Shown here: in pieces, positions 1 through 11,028 of the stretch | Layout of the letters: every line of letters begins with the position of its first letter | How positions within the stretch are numbered: the first letter of the stretch is position 1 | NCBI GenBank assembly: GCA_917880885.1 | Contig: OU862927.1 | Location: 37,661,571 to 37,725,570, forward strand | Origin: Limnephilus marmoratus | Lineage: Eukaryota > Arthropoda > Insecta > Trichoptera > Limnephilidae | Reading direction: 5' to 3' | Length of the DNA stretch: 64,000 nucleotides | The notes under the pieces: model-generated | Seen by the model: the letters and a program-made list of their open reading frames with translations, nothing else | Databases searched by the model: none | Told to the model about the DNA's origin: nothing | Position numbers and translations under genes: made by a program

Positions 1-505
1 AAGAGGCGAGTACTCGTATGATGAAATTGAACAAACTTTAAACATTTTTCCTTTAGAAAAACATAGAAAGGACTCTGATCTAATTTGCATATTCAAAATC
101 ATCAACAGTATTGCTGACACACCTGCTTTGTTACAACTCATCCAGTTCAACATCCCTTTACGTAAACTCTGAAATAATGAATTACTGTTCCTCAATCAAC
201 ATTCTACTAACTATGGATTCATTCTCCTTTATCCAGAATTTCGAGACTTGTTAACGCAAATCAAAGCATTGATTTTTTTGGTGTAAGCCTAAATTACTTT
301 CGGCAGTCGGTACGCAATGTGTAATTTTAAGCCTTTTAAATCCGTCTTCACACCACTTGTAGTTATCTTCCACATGTACTTCTATATTATATGTATTTTA
401 TCAATGCTCTTCATGTATATGTACTCCCTTTCATTGTCATCTCTTTTTTTAATTCGTATTATTGTTATATTGTTTATGGACTATTTGTCCGTAATAAATA
501 AATTA
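1..505 (+). mobile_element. 3' end of a CR1-like LINE (5' part outside window)
   Basis: The element enters from the left edge. It holds the last part of the RT ORF (to 172), a 3' UTR, and ends in a small hairpin (GGAC-TATTT-GTCC, about 482-493) followed by an AATAAATAAA-type tail. The 3' UTR matches the minus-strand copy at 60125-60605: both share TTCGGCAGTC near the start of the UTR, a CTTGTAGT block and the same terminal hairpin. The two are therefore copies of one family in opposite orientation. The clade call (CR1/L2-like) is inferred from the short repeat tail and the RT C-terminus. Confidence 0.7.
2..172 (+). pseudogene. LINE reverse transcriptase, C-terminal tail
   Basis: This frame is open from base 2 to a TGA at 170-172 and has no start in the window. 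It reads RGEYSYDEIEQ, then LEKHRKDSDLICIFKIIN, then LLQLIQFNIPLR. That is the conserved post-thumb tail of CR1/Jockey-type ORF2 proteins (pattern RR..D...LYKI.N...D.PELL..I.FNVP.R). The same motif occurs in the minus-strand LINE copies at 23001-23660, 50531-51180 and 62651-63436. The family's usual C-terminus runs further, so the stop at 172 is probably a mutation. It has no host function; it is a fragment of a retrotransposon polyprotein. Confidence 0.65.
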
Positions 506-1381
506 CTATGGTATTGCAAATTTTTTCAATTGCTCTTCTTATTGCCACAAATTTTAAATGATATTTACATTTATGGTTCTTTCATACTACGTTCTTGTTT
601 CATAAAACGGATAAATTGAATACCTTGAACTACAAAACACGCACAAAATTGCTTGAGTATAATCACCCATTCCACAATTTTGAGTATTGACTTTGTTGAT
701 GGTACCTTTTTCATCTCGCAGGCGTATAATACCAGGCAGCCTGCCAGTTGTACGCTGTACTGAAAAGACCTCGTTTGATCCCAAACTCCGTAAACTGAAG
801 TAAAAGCTGTGTACTCTTTACAAAGTCGGAGCTTTCAGGGAGGTTTAGCTCGGTGTTTGAAAAGAGATTTCACGGCACTGAAAAGGCTAAGTCGAACTGA
901 AAGCCGACTTGTTCATAATACTCGGATTTTTCGAAATACTCACTCGTCACTAAGGATTATTATTTTCATCGGAGAATTGAAACCATGGCAAAATGCTGAT
1001 GGAAAAAGTGATAATTAGCCTGATTGCTTTCTATGCGATGTATTACTTTTTTCTGTGGATTTATTCTGAGCAGGATTATCTGTTTTTCGAAGGGATTTAT
1101 TCGTAGCCTTCAGTGTATAGAATGACAGGAAATTGAGTTGAGATTCTTCGGAGCGGAGTTGGTGTTAAATTCTATTTTTTTGCATCATTCGAAATCAATA
1201 ACTTTCTTCTAGAAAAGAGGGGTTATGTTTTGCTTCAATTGTTTTCTTGATACAACGGGACGAATTACAAAATCTGCAACAAAAATTAAAACCTGAAAAT
1301 TGTTTTTTTTCTGTCAATGCAAAAGTCCTCCCCTTTTGCTAGTTTCCTAATATATTTCTAATGTTTCTAATTTATTTATTA
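506..1381. other. No gene recognised
   Basis: Unique-looking AT-rich sequence. A short minus-strand frame at 590-790 has a faint resemblance to the C-terminal beta-barrel region of retroelement integrases (EVFSVQRT, then IIRLRDEKG). It is too short to support a call. Confidence 0.3.
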
Positions 1382-1600
1382 CTAGCTTTTGCCCCCGGCT
1401 TCGCTCCTATAGTATTAGGGGGGGGGTTCCCATTCCGCCCTCTCCTCTCTCCTCCCCCCCTCCCCCCTCCACCCTCCCATCTCCCCTCTCCCCATCTCGC
1501 CACTCCCCCTCTCCCCCCCTCACCGCCCCGCCATACCCGTTACATTCATTTTTCAAACAGCTCGCGTGCCACGTATTAAAGCGCAACAATCAAACTCACG
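1382..1600 (-). mobile_element. Helitron-like short repeat, truncated copy
   Basis: On the minus strand it reads GTGGCACGCGAG, CTGTTTGAAAA, a long purine-rich tract (CCCT-type runs on the plus strand), then GCGAAGCC and a terminus AAAAGCTAGT. The same order of blocks occurs at 2641-3157, 38690-38928 and 54309-54693. A terminal CTAG followed by T fits the Helitron CTRR|T rule, and similar non-autonomous repeats are known in insects. The copy lacks the 5' part. The polyproline ORFs through the purine tract are artefacts. Confidence 0.5.
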
Positions 1601-2640
1601 CAGGTTCGCATTTATAATATTAGTATAGATTAGTATTTTATACATATTTAAATTTTAACTATCAAAGGGATCTCCGTAGTAACCTTAACAAATAACAAAA
1701 TGACAGCGCACGTCAAATAATTGTTTATAGTTACCAAGCGATTTGTTTCGCTTTTCGTCTGGACAATTAACGTATTATAAACACTTTCATAACGCCAGAG
1801 CTTACCAATATAAACAGCCTATATTTCTCGCAAATAATGCAGCTTTCTATTAGTGAAAGACTTTTTAAAGTCCATTCAGTATTTTTTTCGTGAAAGAGTA
1901 ACAAACATACATCCATTCAAACTTTCGCCTTTATAATATTAATGGGATTTATATAAAATTATTTTATAATGTTCATAAATATTTCATTTATTTGGATTTT
2001 ATTGCGAAGCCGAAATATTTTGACCTTCCGACAAAATATGCCCGAGGCCTTGGAAGATAACGTCACATACAATTTCCAATTCACTACAGACATACATACC
2101 TCATGAAAGAATATAGGAATAGACGCTCGATGTTATTAAGAATGTCTTTACCCCACAAACAGTCGCATGGAAATGGAAAACACCCTGCCTTAGTGTTTTT
2201 GCCGAATCTCAGGCGCCGAGTCGATCCAGTAGTCCAATTCTGAACTCATTTTTATTCCTAGTGGTCTAGGCTTTAGTTGTCGACTTTTGATTAACTAATT
2301 GCTAAATAAATGAGGTAAATCGAACAACCTTTTGAACATTGACAACAAAACTGTATCAATAATTTTAATCAAAAGGTAAAGCAACACCTTTATTATAATT
2401 ATTTTTGTGAGTTAATAGTAATTATTAAAAAAATAATCTTGCCCAGCCTGCTTTTTCAATATAATGAAATATGAAATAAAAAATAAACATGTACGAGTAC
2501 TATGACGAGCGTTTATGGAAGGAAATTTAATTTATATTCGACGAATTTTTCTGCCAACGTAAATTGGCCCTTCAAAAAGTTTTATTTTTTCGTTTATTAT
2601 TTCATTATACATAAATTGTAGGTAAGTCAAAATTGATATC
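1601..2640. other. No gene recognised
   Basis: AT-rich sequence with many stops in all frames. I see no repeat shared with the rest of the window. Confidence 0.3.
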
Positions 2641-3157
2641 TATCTTATATCTATCTATATCTATATATCTATCTATCTATATTAATAAAAATGAATCGCC
2701 GAAATGTATGTACGCGCATAACTTCCGAACTACTGCACCAAATTGGATAATTCTTTTTTTTTGTGTGTTCGTTATTGTCAGGACAAGGTTTGTATAAGAC
2801 TACTGATGGGCACTGGCATTACGAAATTTATAAAAAAAAATTGCAATAGGTGGCACGCGAGCCGTTTGAAAACTAAATGTATAGAAAGCGGGAGGGGGCA
2901 AGGGGGGGTAACTCAGGTAGGTGATTCGCAGTAGGGGGAGGGTAACCTGGGTTGGAGGAGAGGAATTCAGGTGGGGGTTCGCGGGACACGGGAAGGGAGG
3001 GAGTGGAGTGGGGAGAGGGAAGGTGGAGGAGGCGGAGTGGGAACGCGGGAGAGGAAGTGGAGGCGGAAGGTGAACGGGACGGATGGGAAAGGACACGAAG
3101 GGAGAAATATTTTTTTTATTAAATGGCATAGCAACGCATGCCGGGAACCAGCTAGTT
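2641..3157 (+). mobile_element. Helitron-like short repeat with leading TATC microsatellite
   Basis: It starts in a (TCTA/TATC)n microsatellite (2641-2690) and continues AATAAAAATGAATCGCCGAA. A block with CAAATTGGATAATTC and TTCGTTATTGTCAGGACAAG matches the copy at 54309-54693 almost word for word. Then come GTGGCACGCGAG and CGTTTGAAAA, a ~200 bp GGGAGGG-rich tract, and a terminus ending CCAGCTAGT. The microsatellite at the 5' end and CTAGT at the 3' end are typical of microsatellite-associated Helitron-like elements. It codes for nothing. Confidence 0.55.
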
Positions 3158-3244
3158 TGTAATAATTATCATTAACTCACAAACAGTTTCCAATATTTCC
3201 CCTAAAAGTCATGAGAAATCGAATTCTAATGATATTTTAGTAGG

Positions 3245-3616
3245 CGATTGTGGATACCGCCGTCCCAGGAAATATTTATTTCACAACCAACACCTCTGCT
3301 ACATTTCACCCCAAGTGGTTCACTACATTTGATGATTTAGCAGGGTATCCGGATTCATGGGGTGAGGTTTGACTAAGTCAAGGCGGCGGATGCATTTGCG
3401 TGGCGGGCCAGATCGAAAGAGATTGGTTGAGGAAGACCTTTTGATCTCTCTAGCAGGACTCTCTCAGAACATCACCTTGCAGAGAAGGGGGAGGGTAGGT
3501 TTCATACTTCCGTTACTCCTGGATACACTGAATCCCAGATTCCTACCCAAAAGAACCGCCAAAGAGCATCCCCAAATGTGAAAAAGACATTTTTTATTTT
3601 CCTCAGGGATTCTTGA
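3245..3616 (+). repeat. SINE-like family E copy, sense strand plus
   Basis: It aligns by eye with the copies at 15286-15752 and 41556-41975. The order is: head GGATACCGCCGTCCCAGG; CACCCCAAGTGGTTC; TTAGCAGGG...GGATTCATGGGG; GCGTGGCGGGCC; GATTCCTACCC; and the tail GCATCCCCAA...TCCTCAGGG. The copy is diverged and lacks the very 3' end (TGTGTGGAGCT). The 70-residue ORF inside is spurious. Confidence 0.6.
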
Positions 3617-4325
3617 ATAGAACTAACGTAGAAAAAAAATACAAATCCGAATAAGATATTTGTTATATTCTTCATACAAAAATTTTTACTCAGTTTCTTT
3701 GAGCATTTTGGTATCAAATCAAAATACAACTTTTGTGAGAAAAATGCCGTACAGCCGTTCCTTTACGTAACGCTCATTATTTAGCTGTTGGTTTTCAAAA
3801 TTGCTGCCTTTTTGGCACTACCACACAAAATCTGCTGCTGCCAAACGTGTGTCCATACTATTATTGAAATATGCCATGGACTGAAGTAAGTACCGACTTG
3901 GTGACTGTGCCAAAATTTAACAATACTTCAAATAGAAATTTTGTATACAAAGAAGTAGTGGAACGCTATAAAATGGGTTTATTTTTGACTTCTGTAGCAC
4001 TAATTTAAATGAAATAAAAATTATCATTCAAGAATAAGATAAAATAATAAAACTAAACGAAACCTGAAACAGAACAAAACACAGAAAAATGAAAAGGTAG
4101 TCGCAGGTCGCAGCAAAGAATTTCCTTGAATTTAGAAAGACTAATCTTTATTCAAAACGTTGAGTTCAGAATAAGTCTGGGGCGTCGGTCGGCGTCACGG
4201 TGCCGGCGTCTAAAGTACAAGTCCCGAAACCTTATCTCATATCGTATTATTAAAATACACACGTCGATGTACAGATACAGAAATGTGAATATGAGAACAT
4301 AGGTTAGTATTAAAGATATTTTTTT
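3617..4325. other. No gene recognised
   Basis: AT-rich intergenic sequence with no repeat recognised. Confidence 0.3.
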
Positions 4326-4466
4326 ATACCGCGCAAAAGCCCCAACTGCGCCCAATCGCCTGAAGCCAGTGAGACTATGGCATCCCCAATTGAGGCTGAA
4401 GGTAGTGGGGAGGAGAAGGAATTGGGAATATGACATATCTGGCTATTCATATCTAGTCACCAAACA
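4326..4466 (-). repeat. SINE family C, truncated copy (minus)
   Basis: The minus-strand 3' half of SINE C. The plus strand shows AGCCAGTGAGACTATGGCAT, CCCCAATTG, GAGGCTGAAGGTAGTGGGGA and ends at CTAGTCACCAAAC. It lies directly against an oppositely oriented copy (4467-4692), so the two form an imperfect inverted repeat. Confidence 0.65.
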
Positions 4467-4692
4467 AATAGAGTGAACCACCATTCAGAATTGAAACGTT
4501 GCTTGAAATGGCTTTTAGCAGTGTTTGGTGACCAGATCTGAATAGCCAGGTACTTCCCCACCTTCCTCCTCCGCATCTCCTTCTCCACCCCACTACCTTC
4601 AACCTCACAACATACTCCAATCGGGGATGCCATAGTCTCACTGGCTCCAGACAGGAGCAGCTGAGACTCTTGTGCGGTATTTACATAAAAAA
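4467..4692 (+). repeat. SINE family C, truncated copy (plus)
   Basis: It reads CCATTCAGAATTGAAACG, TTGGTGACCAGATCTGAATA, GCCAGGTACTTCCCCACC, ATAGTCTCACTGGCTCCAGA and ends in TGCGGTATTTACATAAAAAA. It lacks the tRNA-like head seen in the full copies at 58176 and 43797. Confidence 0.7.
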
Positions 4693-5519
4693 TACCTCAA
4701 ATCATTGCCTTTTCAAGAATGTTAACAATTTTCAAAATAGTTAAACTTTTGTTGACAAATTAAAGATGTACGGTTCCTTATACATAGGTGTCTTGAGACC
4801 TGGAATTGGGAGTAAATCGTGTTCCTTGTATAGCTTCTTTCGTCGACGATAGTGGCGGTGCCTTGTTATAAAATCATTTCTTACTGATTTACGAATGAAA
4901 AGTTCTTTAATTTTCGAGAACGTTCAATCCTGTCACACAAATTTGAAAATAAATGTATTACTCGTATAGTCAAAAACTTTATTTTTGTACGGGCTGATTT
5001 TTTGCCTTCCAAATTCTTTGGGTTATATTTGTACATATAATGCGCAACACCATTACGTCATCATTCTCTATATTATATTCTACGTTATATTATTGTTTTT
5101 CTTTCTTCAATCATTTTTTTGTGAAGCAGCCTGCAATGTTCAGGCGGTAACATTGCAATATTTCACACTGCAACTTTTCTCATCTGCTCTTAGTTCGTAT
5201 TACCGCTTTTTGTAAAAGATGGAACGTGCCCTTTTATTATTTTTCCTTTGATGTTTATTAAGTACTCTAGAAAGTTTAGTGTAGAGCCAATTAGTTCAAC
5301 CGCAACAACAGTTGTGCTGAAACTAGTAAGCTTTGAAACTCTTACAGGTAGGTGTATACGGTGCAGAATAATAAATGCATTTACGTTATTTTTTTGCATT
5401 TTTTACAAGGCGTTCTCAAAGCTTTTGTTGACAAATTAAGGAACTTCTCATTTGTAGGTGGGTAATTAACGATTTTATAAGTTTTAATTCCATTTATTTT
5501 TTTAAAAACATTACAGAAT
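4693..5519. other. No gene recognised
   Basis: AT-rich sequence. The hydrophobic ORF near 4985-5215 is composition-driven and has no recognisable motif. Confidence 0.3.
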
Positions 5520-6115
5520 TGATTATAATAATAATAATAATATATCTTTATTGAAAGAAATTTGCAAGATTATAACTAAAAAGTACATATTCAGTGTTAT
5601 GTTTACAGTGGTTTAAAATTACATAAGTACAAAAGGATATCAACAGAAAAAATATATAAATATGAACAGTAGATAAATGAAAAATAGAAAATAGTTATAA
5701 ATTTTGGTTTTTCAGTAATCTGCCTCATCTGTGTTGAGGCAGTAATTTTTAAATCAATTTATAAGACTTATAGACATACCTACACTTTTATTAAAAAAGT
5801 AATCACATAATAGATTGGTTACATTAATAATAATTTGTAATAAAAGCAACCAATACATTGCTTGTATATTTCCACTGTATAATACCAAATCATTAATAAT
5901 TTCGAATTTGGGTGAGTGCACCGGTAAAGGCCCTATCATTATTTTTGATCCAAATTTTTATGTTATTTTTGAAAATTTTTTGGGAATCACACTTTTTTAT
6001 TCTAGCTGGAAGAATGTTGTAAAGTCTTGGTTGCAAGGTATCTGAAATTTCGTTGACCAAAAGTAGTATGCGTTTTGGGGATTTGTAGTAAGTCTTTGTC
6101 ATTATTTCGAGTACA
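5520..6115 (-). mobile_element. 5'-truncated LINE 3' end
   Basis: Minus strand. The coding remnant (6102-5893) reads LLVNEISDTLQPRLYNILPA, then IFKNNIKIWI. It fits the end of LINE RT proteins, where a 'LWN.LP' box is followed by 'FK..L..W/YL'. A ~350 bp AT-rich 3' UTR follows. The element ends, in sense orientation, in AAAGATATATTATTATTATT, a microsatellite-like tail at 5520-5550. Everything 5' of the RT C-terminus is missing. A different LINE 3' end abuts at about 6120. Confidence 0.5.
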
Positions 6116-6139
6116 GCGAGTATTTAATCTTTTTTCATA

Positions 6140-6610
6140 GTATTTATGTATTTTTATTTTATTTTTATTTTATTTATTTTAGAGAAAGTTGACAGCAAAT
6201 CAGAGATTACAAAATAATACAATAATGAGAGTCAATTATGCCAATTATGAACTTTCCACTGATGATATATAATGATAAAGTGTGACATTGTAAGGGTATT
6301 TTCTTATTTAATTTATTTTTTAGTTACAATATATAAAAAAGGGGGGGGGGGGGGGGAACATAGGAATAGGATTAAGAGTCAAAGGACGGGAATTTATAGT
6401 GATTGAAGTTTCTTGTTTGAGTCATGTTGCTTGGTGAGTTTTCGTTTTATGTCACGTAAAGTCGAGTTAAAAATGTCAATGTGGTGATAATTTAAGTTAA
6501 ATGAGTGTGTGGATGTGCAGATAAATGAGTTCTGTTTAGAGTTGGTCTTGCAAAGAGGGAGATTAAAGGTTACAAAGCGACTGCCTGCTGTTGCGATTTG
6601 GAACTTGCAA
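6140..6610 (-). mobile_element. LINE 3' end with RT C-terminal remnant
   Basis: On the minus strand, bases ~6580-6405 translate to FNLPLCKTNSKQNSFICTST, then NLNYHHIDIFNSTLRDIKRK before a stop. That is the extreme C-terminus of CR1/Jockey-type ORF2 (NVP.R....N...Y..N..L..LDIF...L..FK). A 3' UTR follows and the sense-strand tail is (AAATA)n at 6140-6180. A run of 15 G at 6342-6356 lies inside the UTR. It may belong to the same insertion as the ORF1 at 7260-8184, with the middle deleted; this is not proven. Confidence 0.55.
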
Positions 6611-7259
6611 TGATGTGTTGAAGAAGATTAGGACAATCGATAGGTTATAGTGCATGCAATTTAAAAGAGTAAGTTGATCTAAAAGAATGCATGTGCTAGA
6701 TGTACATACGTAAATTAAGTACTTACGTACGTACAATAATGTACGAGTACTTACGTAAGATAAGTAAATTCGGTTATAGTGCATACAATTTAACAGAGTA
6801 AGTACATTTAATACAATGCAAGTGAGTGCATCATAGAGTTTAAAAAAATAATAATGTATAGGTATGTATTGTAATACGCATCTCAGGTCCGGCTATTGAT
6901 ACTATTGTTCTGATGTTGATATAATTAGATATAGGTAGGTAGATATGTTGGTAAAATTATTGTAGACAAATGAGTATATAATAATTTGCTTACCACCGCA
7001 GCAGAAAAGGCAATAGGTGTAATATTCCGTCGAGTAGGTCTGAGTGTAAAGCGTGTAGCAGGTAGTGGTCACCAACAGGCGGTTACATGGTTTTCTAATT
7101 GGTTCTTGAAAAGTTTACTTGATTGAATTAGAAATTTTAAGGGAGAGGGCAAAATAGGAGAGGGGGGGGTAGGTGTAATAGGAGTGGATGATGGGAGGAG
7201 GGAAATGTGTGGGGAGATACATGACTGAATAAAAAATCTATTTTACGACGCGAAGAGGA
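6611..7259. other. Non-coding, probably internal remnant of a LINE
   Basis: Contains repeated GTACGTA-type words (6700-6750) and G-rich stretches (7140-7200). No ORF recognised. Confidence 0.25.
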
Positions 7260-8184
7260 TCCAGATCGACTTAGGAAATTTTCTTGAGGTCCTCTTCCTT
7301 GGCAATTAGTATGGGGGGCGAAGTAGGGTTTTTCCTCATAAATATCCTACTGTTTTTTAGCCACGTGAATTTGTACCCCTTCTCCTTCGCAAACCCCTTA
7401 GCCCGAAAAAGGAGGTTTTTGTTAAAGCTGATCAGATGGTCGTTGACATAGATGTTTCTTTCATCACCGGGTCCTTCGTGCTTATTCCTTTTCTTCGTCG
7501 AATTTCCGAGATGAATTCATTTTTACGTGAGCGGGAGGTGAATTTTACGATTATTGGTTTGATTAGTTTAGAATGAAGTGGGTCTTTCGCCGAGACTCTG
7601 GTGGCGAACTCGATTTCACTGGTTTTAAAGTTATGAATACCAATTTTGTTTGCTATTTCTGATAGGATATTTGGAATGTTTTCGTTTTTATCTTGAGGTA
7701 TTCCTTTTATTTCGATATTCTGAAGCCTCATCCATTGTTCCCTTTTGTTTGAATCTTCTTGCATTAATTTGATTGTCAATTGAAGAGAGGTAACGTCTTG
7801 TTCCAGATTGTCTACTTTGCTCATAGATTGTTCAAATGCTTGGAATCGTTTAGTGAAATCATCTAATTTTGAATTGTTGAAGTCGACGGATTTTTTAAGT
7901 TCAGACATGTCATCCTTTACTTGATTATTAAGGGTTTTGAGGGAGGTAAGTTCCGAGAATATTTTTTTTATTTCAACCATCACATCTTCTATAGGGTTGG
8001 TTGACGTAGCTGTTGATTGGGGTGAAATTTTGCAGGTAATGCAACGCCAGGTTCTTTTTTTCTCAATGTTAGCCTTTCGAAATGTAGTTTCAGATGTCCC
8101 TCCGCATTCGTAGTGAAACTGCTTACTGCAGGAGTTACAAGTGATGCCATCGGTCATAGTTAGTTGGCACTTGAAACAGAACAT
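7260..8184 (-). pseudogene. LINE ORF1: PHD-type zinc finger plus L1-ORF1p-like domain
   Basis: The minus-strand frame opens at ATG 8184. Residues ~3-52 form a PHD-type zinc finger: CFKC, then CNSC..QFHYEC, then WRCITC. Residues ~70-145 look like a coiled coil rich in K, D, L and S. Residues ~150-235 resemble the RRM-like nucleic-acid-binding domain of L1-type ORF1 proteins (NIEIKGIPQ, then IGIHNF, then PIIVKFTSRSRKNEFI). The annotated frame stops at 7432. After a one-base shift near 7455 the other frame continues the same domain (DERNIYVNDHLIS, then LLFRAKGFAKEKGYKFTWLK, then IFMRK) to a stop near 7262. The gene is thus frameshifted. PHD-containing ORF1s are known from CR1-group LINEs. The GC-rich 150 bp upstream (8185-8330) is probably the element's 5' UTR. 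No ORF2 follows directly. Confidence 0.75.
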
Positions 8185-8399
8185 GTTAAAGAGTTGGTCG
8201 CCTCTGGGTTGTCAGGCGCACGGTGATGTGGATATAAACGTAAGTAGGTATAATATGGCAACGGAGCACGGAGCGCGGCACTCCACGGCGCGGCGCGGAT
8301 ACACTTTGTAGGTAGTCCTAAATTCTAATATTCGGCAACGCAGAACTGCACTTTAGTTTTAATAATGAATCAGCATCAACGCTTTCGAGAAAATATGAA

Positions 8400-9420
8400 A
8401 ACTAATTTTGTATGAATTCACCGAAAAATTTTGCGGAGTTTGAATTTATAATTTGATGTTTTAACTGTAGGAAAGCAACAACTTTGAGGGAGCAAAAAAT
8501 GACGTGTGTCACACTTGATTGATTGTTATGATTGTTACGATTGTTACGATTATTTGTGTATAGATGAGTAAGGATTGTTTTTGCATACATATATCTGCCG
8601 AACGTCAAACACATTCATAATATTGAAGATTAAGTTCGAGTCTGTAATTAGAGGTAGTCTAAGAATCAATTTTATAATAGTTTTTTGTGCCTTTATGATT
8701 GGGTCTAGTGCTGATACAGTACCGCCTCCCCATGCAATGATACCATACTCAATAATAGATTGACAGACTGCAAAATAAATCATTTTCAAGTGTTGTAAGT
8801 CGAGAAAGTTTCTTATCGTTCTGAAAAAGTGCATGGTTTTTCTTATTTTGTTTGCAATTATTTGAGTGTGTATATTCCATTTGAGATATGGATCAATTGT
8901 GAGGCCGAGATGCTTCATCTGTGTAGTGCGCTCAATATAGGGACACTGACAAGATTTATCGGAATTAAAACATTTGTGTATTCTAATGGAGGCATCATCA
9001 TGAGGCTGACCTGTTATATTTATGCTTGATGTGACATATTTAGTTTTCTCGGTGTTCAAAGTGAGCATATTTGTATCTAACCACTTTTTTACAATGTTTA
9101 TATCCGTTTCAGCTTTTTTGTAGACATCAGCCAAGTGTCAGCTTCAAACAGTAAAACAGTGTCATCGGCAAAACTTACTATTTTTCCCTGAATATTAATG
9201 TTACATAAGTCATTGATATATAAAAGGAACAAAGACGGTCCTAATATGCTACCTTGTGGTATGCCATAGTTAGTTGAGCACTGATTGCTAAGTGTGTTCA
9301 ATATTTTCACTTGTTGCTTGCGCTCATCAAGGTAGCTCTTAAAAAAGTTAAGTTCGTTGCCATTGATCAAAGAATTTTTAAATACATTTGTAGAAGAGAA
9401 TAACAAACAAATTAACAGTG
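8400..9420 (-). pseudogene. LINE reverse transcriptase, palm to C-terminus
   Basis: Minus strand, broken into three frames. The first (9406-9120) has FFKSYLDERKQQVKI, then GIPQGSILGPSLFLLYINDL and VSFADDTVLL. These are RT motifs with the catalytic FADD box. The second (9134-8550) continues with WLDTNMLTLNTEKTKYV, HLGLTIDPYLKW and IIEYGIIAWG. The third (8614-8402) carries the tail YAKTILTHL. Frameshifts lie near 9125 and 8590. The fingers subdomain and the endonuclease are missing, so the copy is 5'-truncated at about 9410. It lies upstream, in reading direction, of the ORF1 at 8184-7260. That is the reverse of LINE order, so the two are probably separate insertions. Confidence 0.75.
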
Positions 9421-10498
9421 GATATATTAACTACACTAGCGGTAGTAGAGATTGACGTTGACGCTAAATATGTCGATATCCGAATTGATTCTGTACGACC
9501 ATTGGCAAGTTAGTCCTGCAGGCTGGGAGATAGAACTCCGATCCAATCAGAATAATTTGCGAATTGTTTAATCAAAATCATAACCTGAAGCATTCCGACA
9601 TATTTTTTGACACCTGCAGTATTTTTGTAGAATATTGAAGGTTGTTTTCCTTTAAAAAAAAACATACGCCTTTTTTTCTTTTAAAAAATCTTTACAGCAT
9701 TATTATTGAATTTTTTTAACCCACTAAACTTTTGTAATATTTGTAAACATTGATTTTTATGTAGATTTTTTAGATTTTTTTCTCATTTTTCTACACGTAA
9801 AATAATTTTCTTTCGTATTTTTTACTAGTTACATGTAAAAATATTTGTAAATGTTTATTTATGTGCTGTTCAAATTAATCCGTGAGAAATAGTGATGCTG
9901 AGGAAATCTCTAGTTATTGTTTTATATTACTGTCTGCATCCGTGCTTTCTCCTAAATAAATAAAAAAAAAATACGATGACATTTTTTTACATGCCTTTAA
10001 AGATTGGTTTATATTAGTAGAACTTATCTGGTAAATCCACATCGCTGTTTTTCACCAATACGTGCGTTACTATATTTATATTCATTCGTCTGACTTATAA
10101 TGTAACTTTGCTCCGGAAATTTTGTATAGTCGTTCGGCTTCGTATCGAGCTAATAAAATACCAAAGAGAACAATGGCACGCGTTTTATGTCGCGATTTGC
10201 GGATAGCACTAATGAGATTCTGTCGGGGTAATGGGAATACTCATCAAATATCTTTATGGTGATTGTCTGTCTATTCTCTATTTGCTGGCGTGGAAGGCTT
10301 TTGTATGGAGCGAAATGTTAAATTACTAAAGAATAATTAACATTGTATTGTGTAATAAAGATTGATTAGAAGGTTGTATTTTGGTATAAAACGATTTAAC
10401 TGGGTATGTAAGGTGGAAACTGGATAGACACTCATTCCAAGAGCAAAAACGTATTGTTGTTACTGAGGGTTTGTATAACAAACTTTTTAAATATGTTT
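9421..10498. other. No gene recognised
   Basis: AT-rich. A CTAAATAAATAAAAAAAAAA run at 9949-9969 could be the 3' tail of an old plus-strand LINE or SINE, but nothing coding precedes it. Confidence 0.25.
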
Positions 10499-10548
10499 GT
10501 TATTTATTTTTGGGGTGTTACGCGGTGTTGCGCTACCTTCTCCTTTAG

Positions 10549-10584
10549 CCAGCGTTTTGGACAGCGTTACAGTGTCCATCATCA
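10549..10584 (-). ncRNA. Degenerate hammerhead-like core, left palindrome arm
   Basis: The mirror of the right-arm motif on the minus strand. The boxes are mutated: TTGATGA for CTGATGA and CAAAAC for CGAAAC. The stem GGACA/TGTCC is kept. Likely inactive. Confidence 0.4.
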
Positions 10585-10988
10585 AGGCAGATGTGTAATT
10601 GTTAGTGGTGAAATGTGTGCTTATGTATGTACTTAGAAGCGAAACCGTGTCGCCAGCTCCACTCCACTACAAGCTGGTATTACAGCATACTTCACGTTTT
10701 CTTGCGTTTAGCTTTGGTGTAGCCATCAATTACCGGAAACCAAGAGCTTTGAGCTTAGCTCCGTCTTCTCTATTATTATTATTTATTAATATTACTATTC
10801 TTATTAATAGAGACGACGGAGCTAAGCTCAATAGCTCTTGGTATCCGGTAATTGATGGCTACACCAAAGCTAAACGCAAGAAAACGTGAAGTATGCTGTA
10901 ATACCAGCTTGAAGTGGAGTGGAGCTGGCGACACGGTATCTCTTCTAAGTAAATAGGCACACATTTCACCACTAACAATTACACATCT

Positions 10989-11028
10989 GCCCTGATGATG
11001 GACACAGTAACGCTGTCCGAAACGTCGG
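10989..11028 (+). ncRNA. Hammerhead-ribozyme-like core in the right palindrome arm
   Basis: The order is CTGATGA, T, a hairpin of GGACA with TGTCC around CAGTAACGC, then GAAACGTC. CTGANGA...GAAA are the invariant hammerhead core boxes. One extra base separates CTGATGA from the stem, as in the other copies here. GCC before and GGC after the core could close a short outer stem. Hammerhead motifs are known in PLE terminal repeats. Activity is not shown. Confidence 0.5.

Noticed and set aside
590..790. Integrase C-terminal-like peptide on the minus strand
   Set aside because: About 30 residues of loose similarity only (EVFSVQRT, IIRLRDEKG), with no catalytic core nearby.
1361..1589. Polyproline/poly-Gly ORFs on both strands
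   Set aside because: They run through the CCCCT/AGGGG tract of a Helitron-like repeat; the same happens at 2743-3162 and 54459-54692.
6342..6356. Run of 15 G as a possible G-quadruplex control element
   Set aside because: A simple homopolymer inside a dead LINE 3' UTR; may vary in length or be a sequencing artefact.
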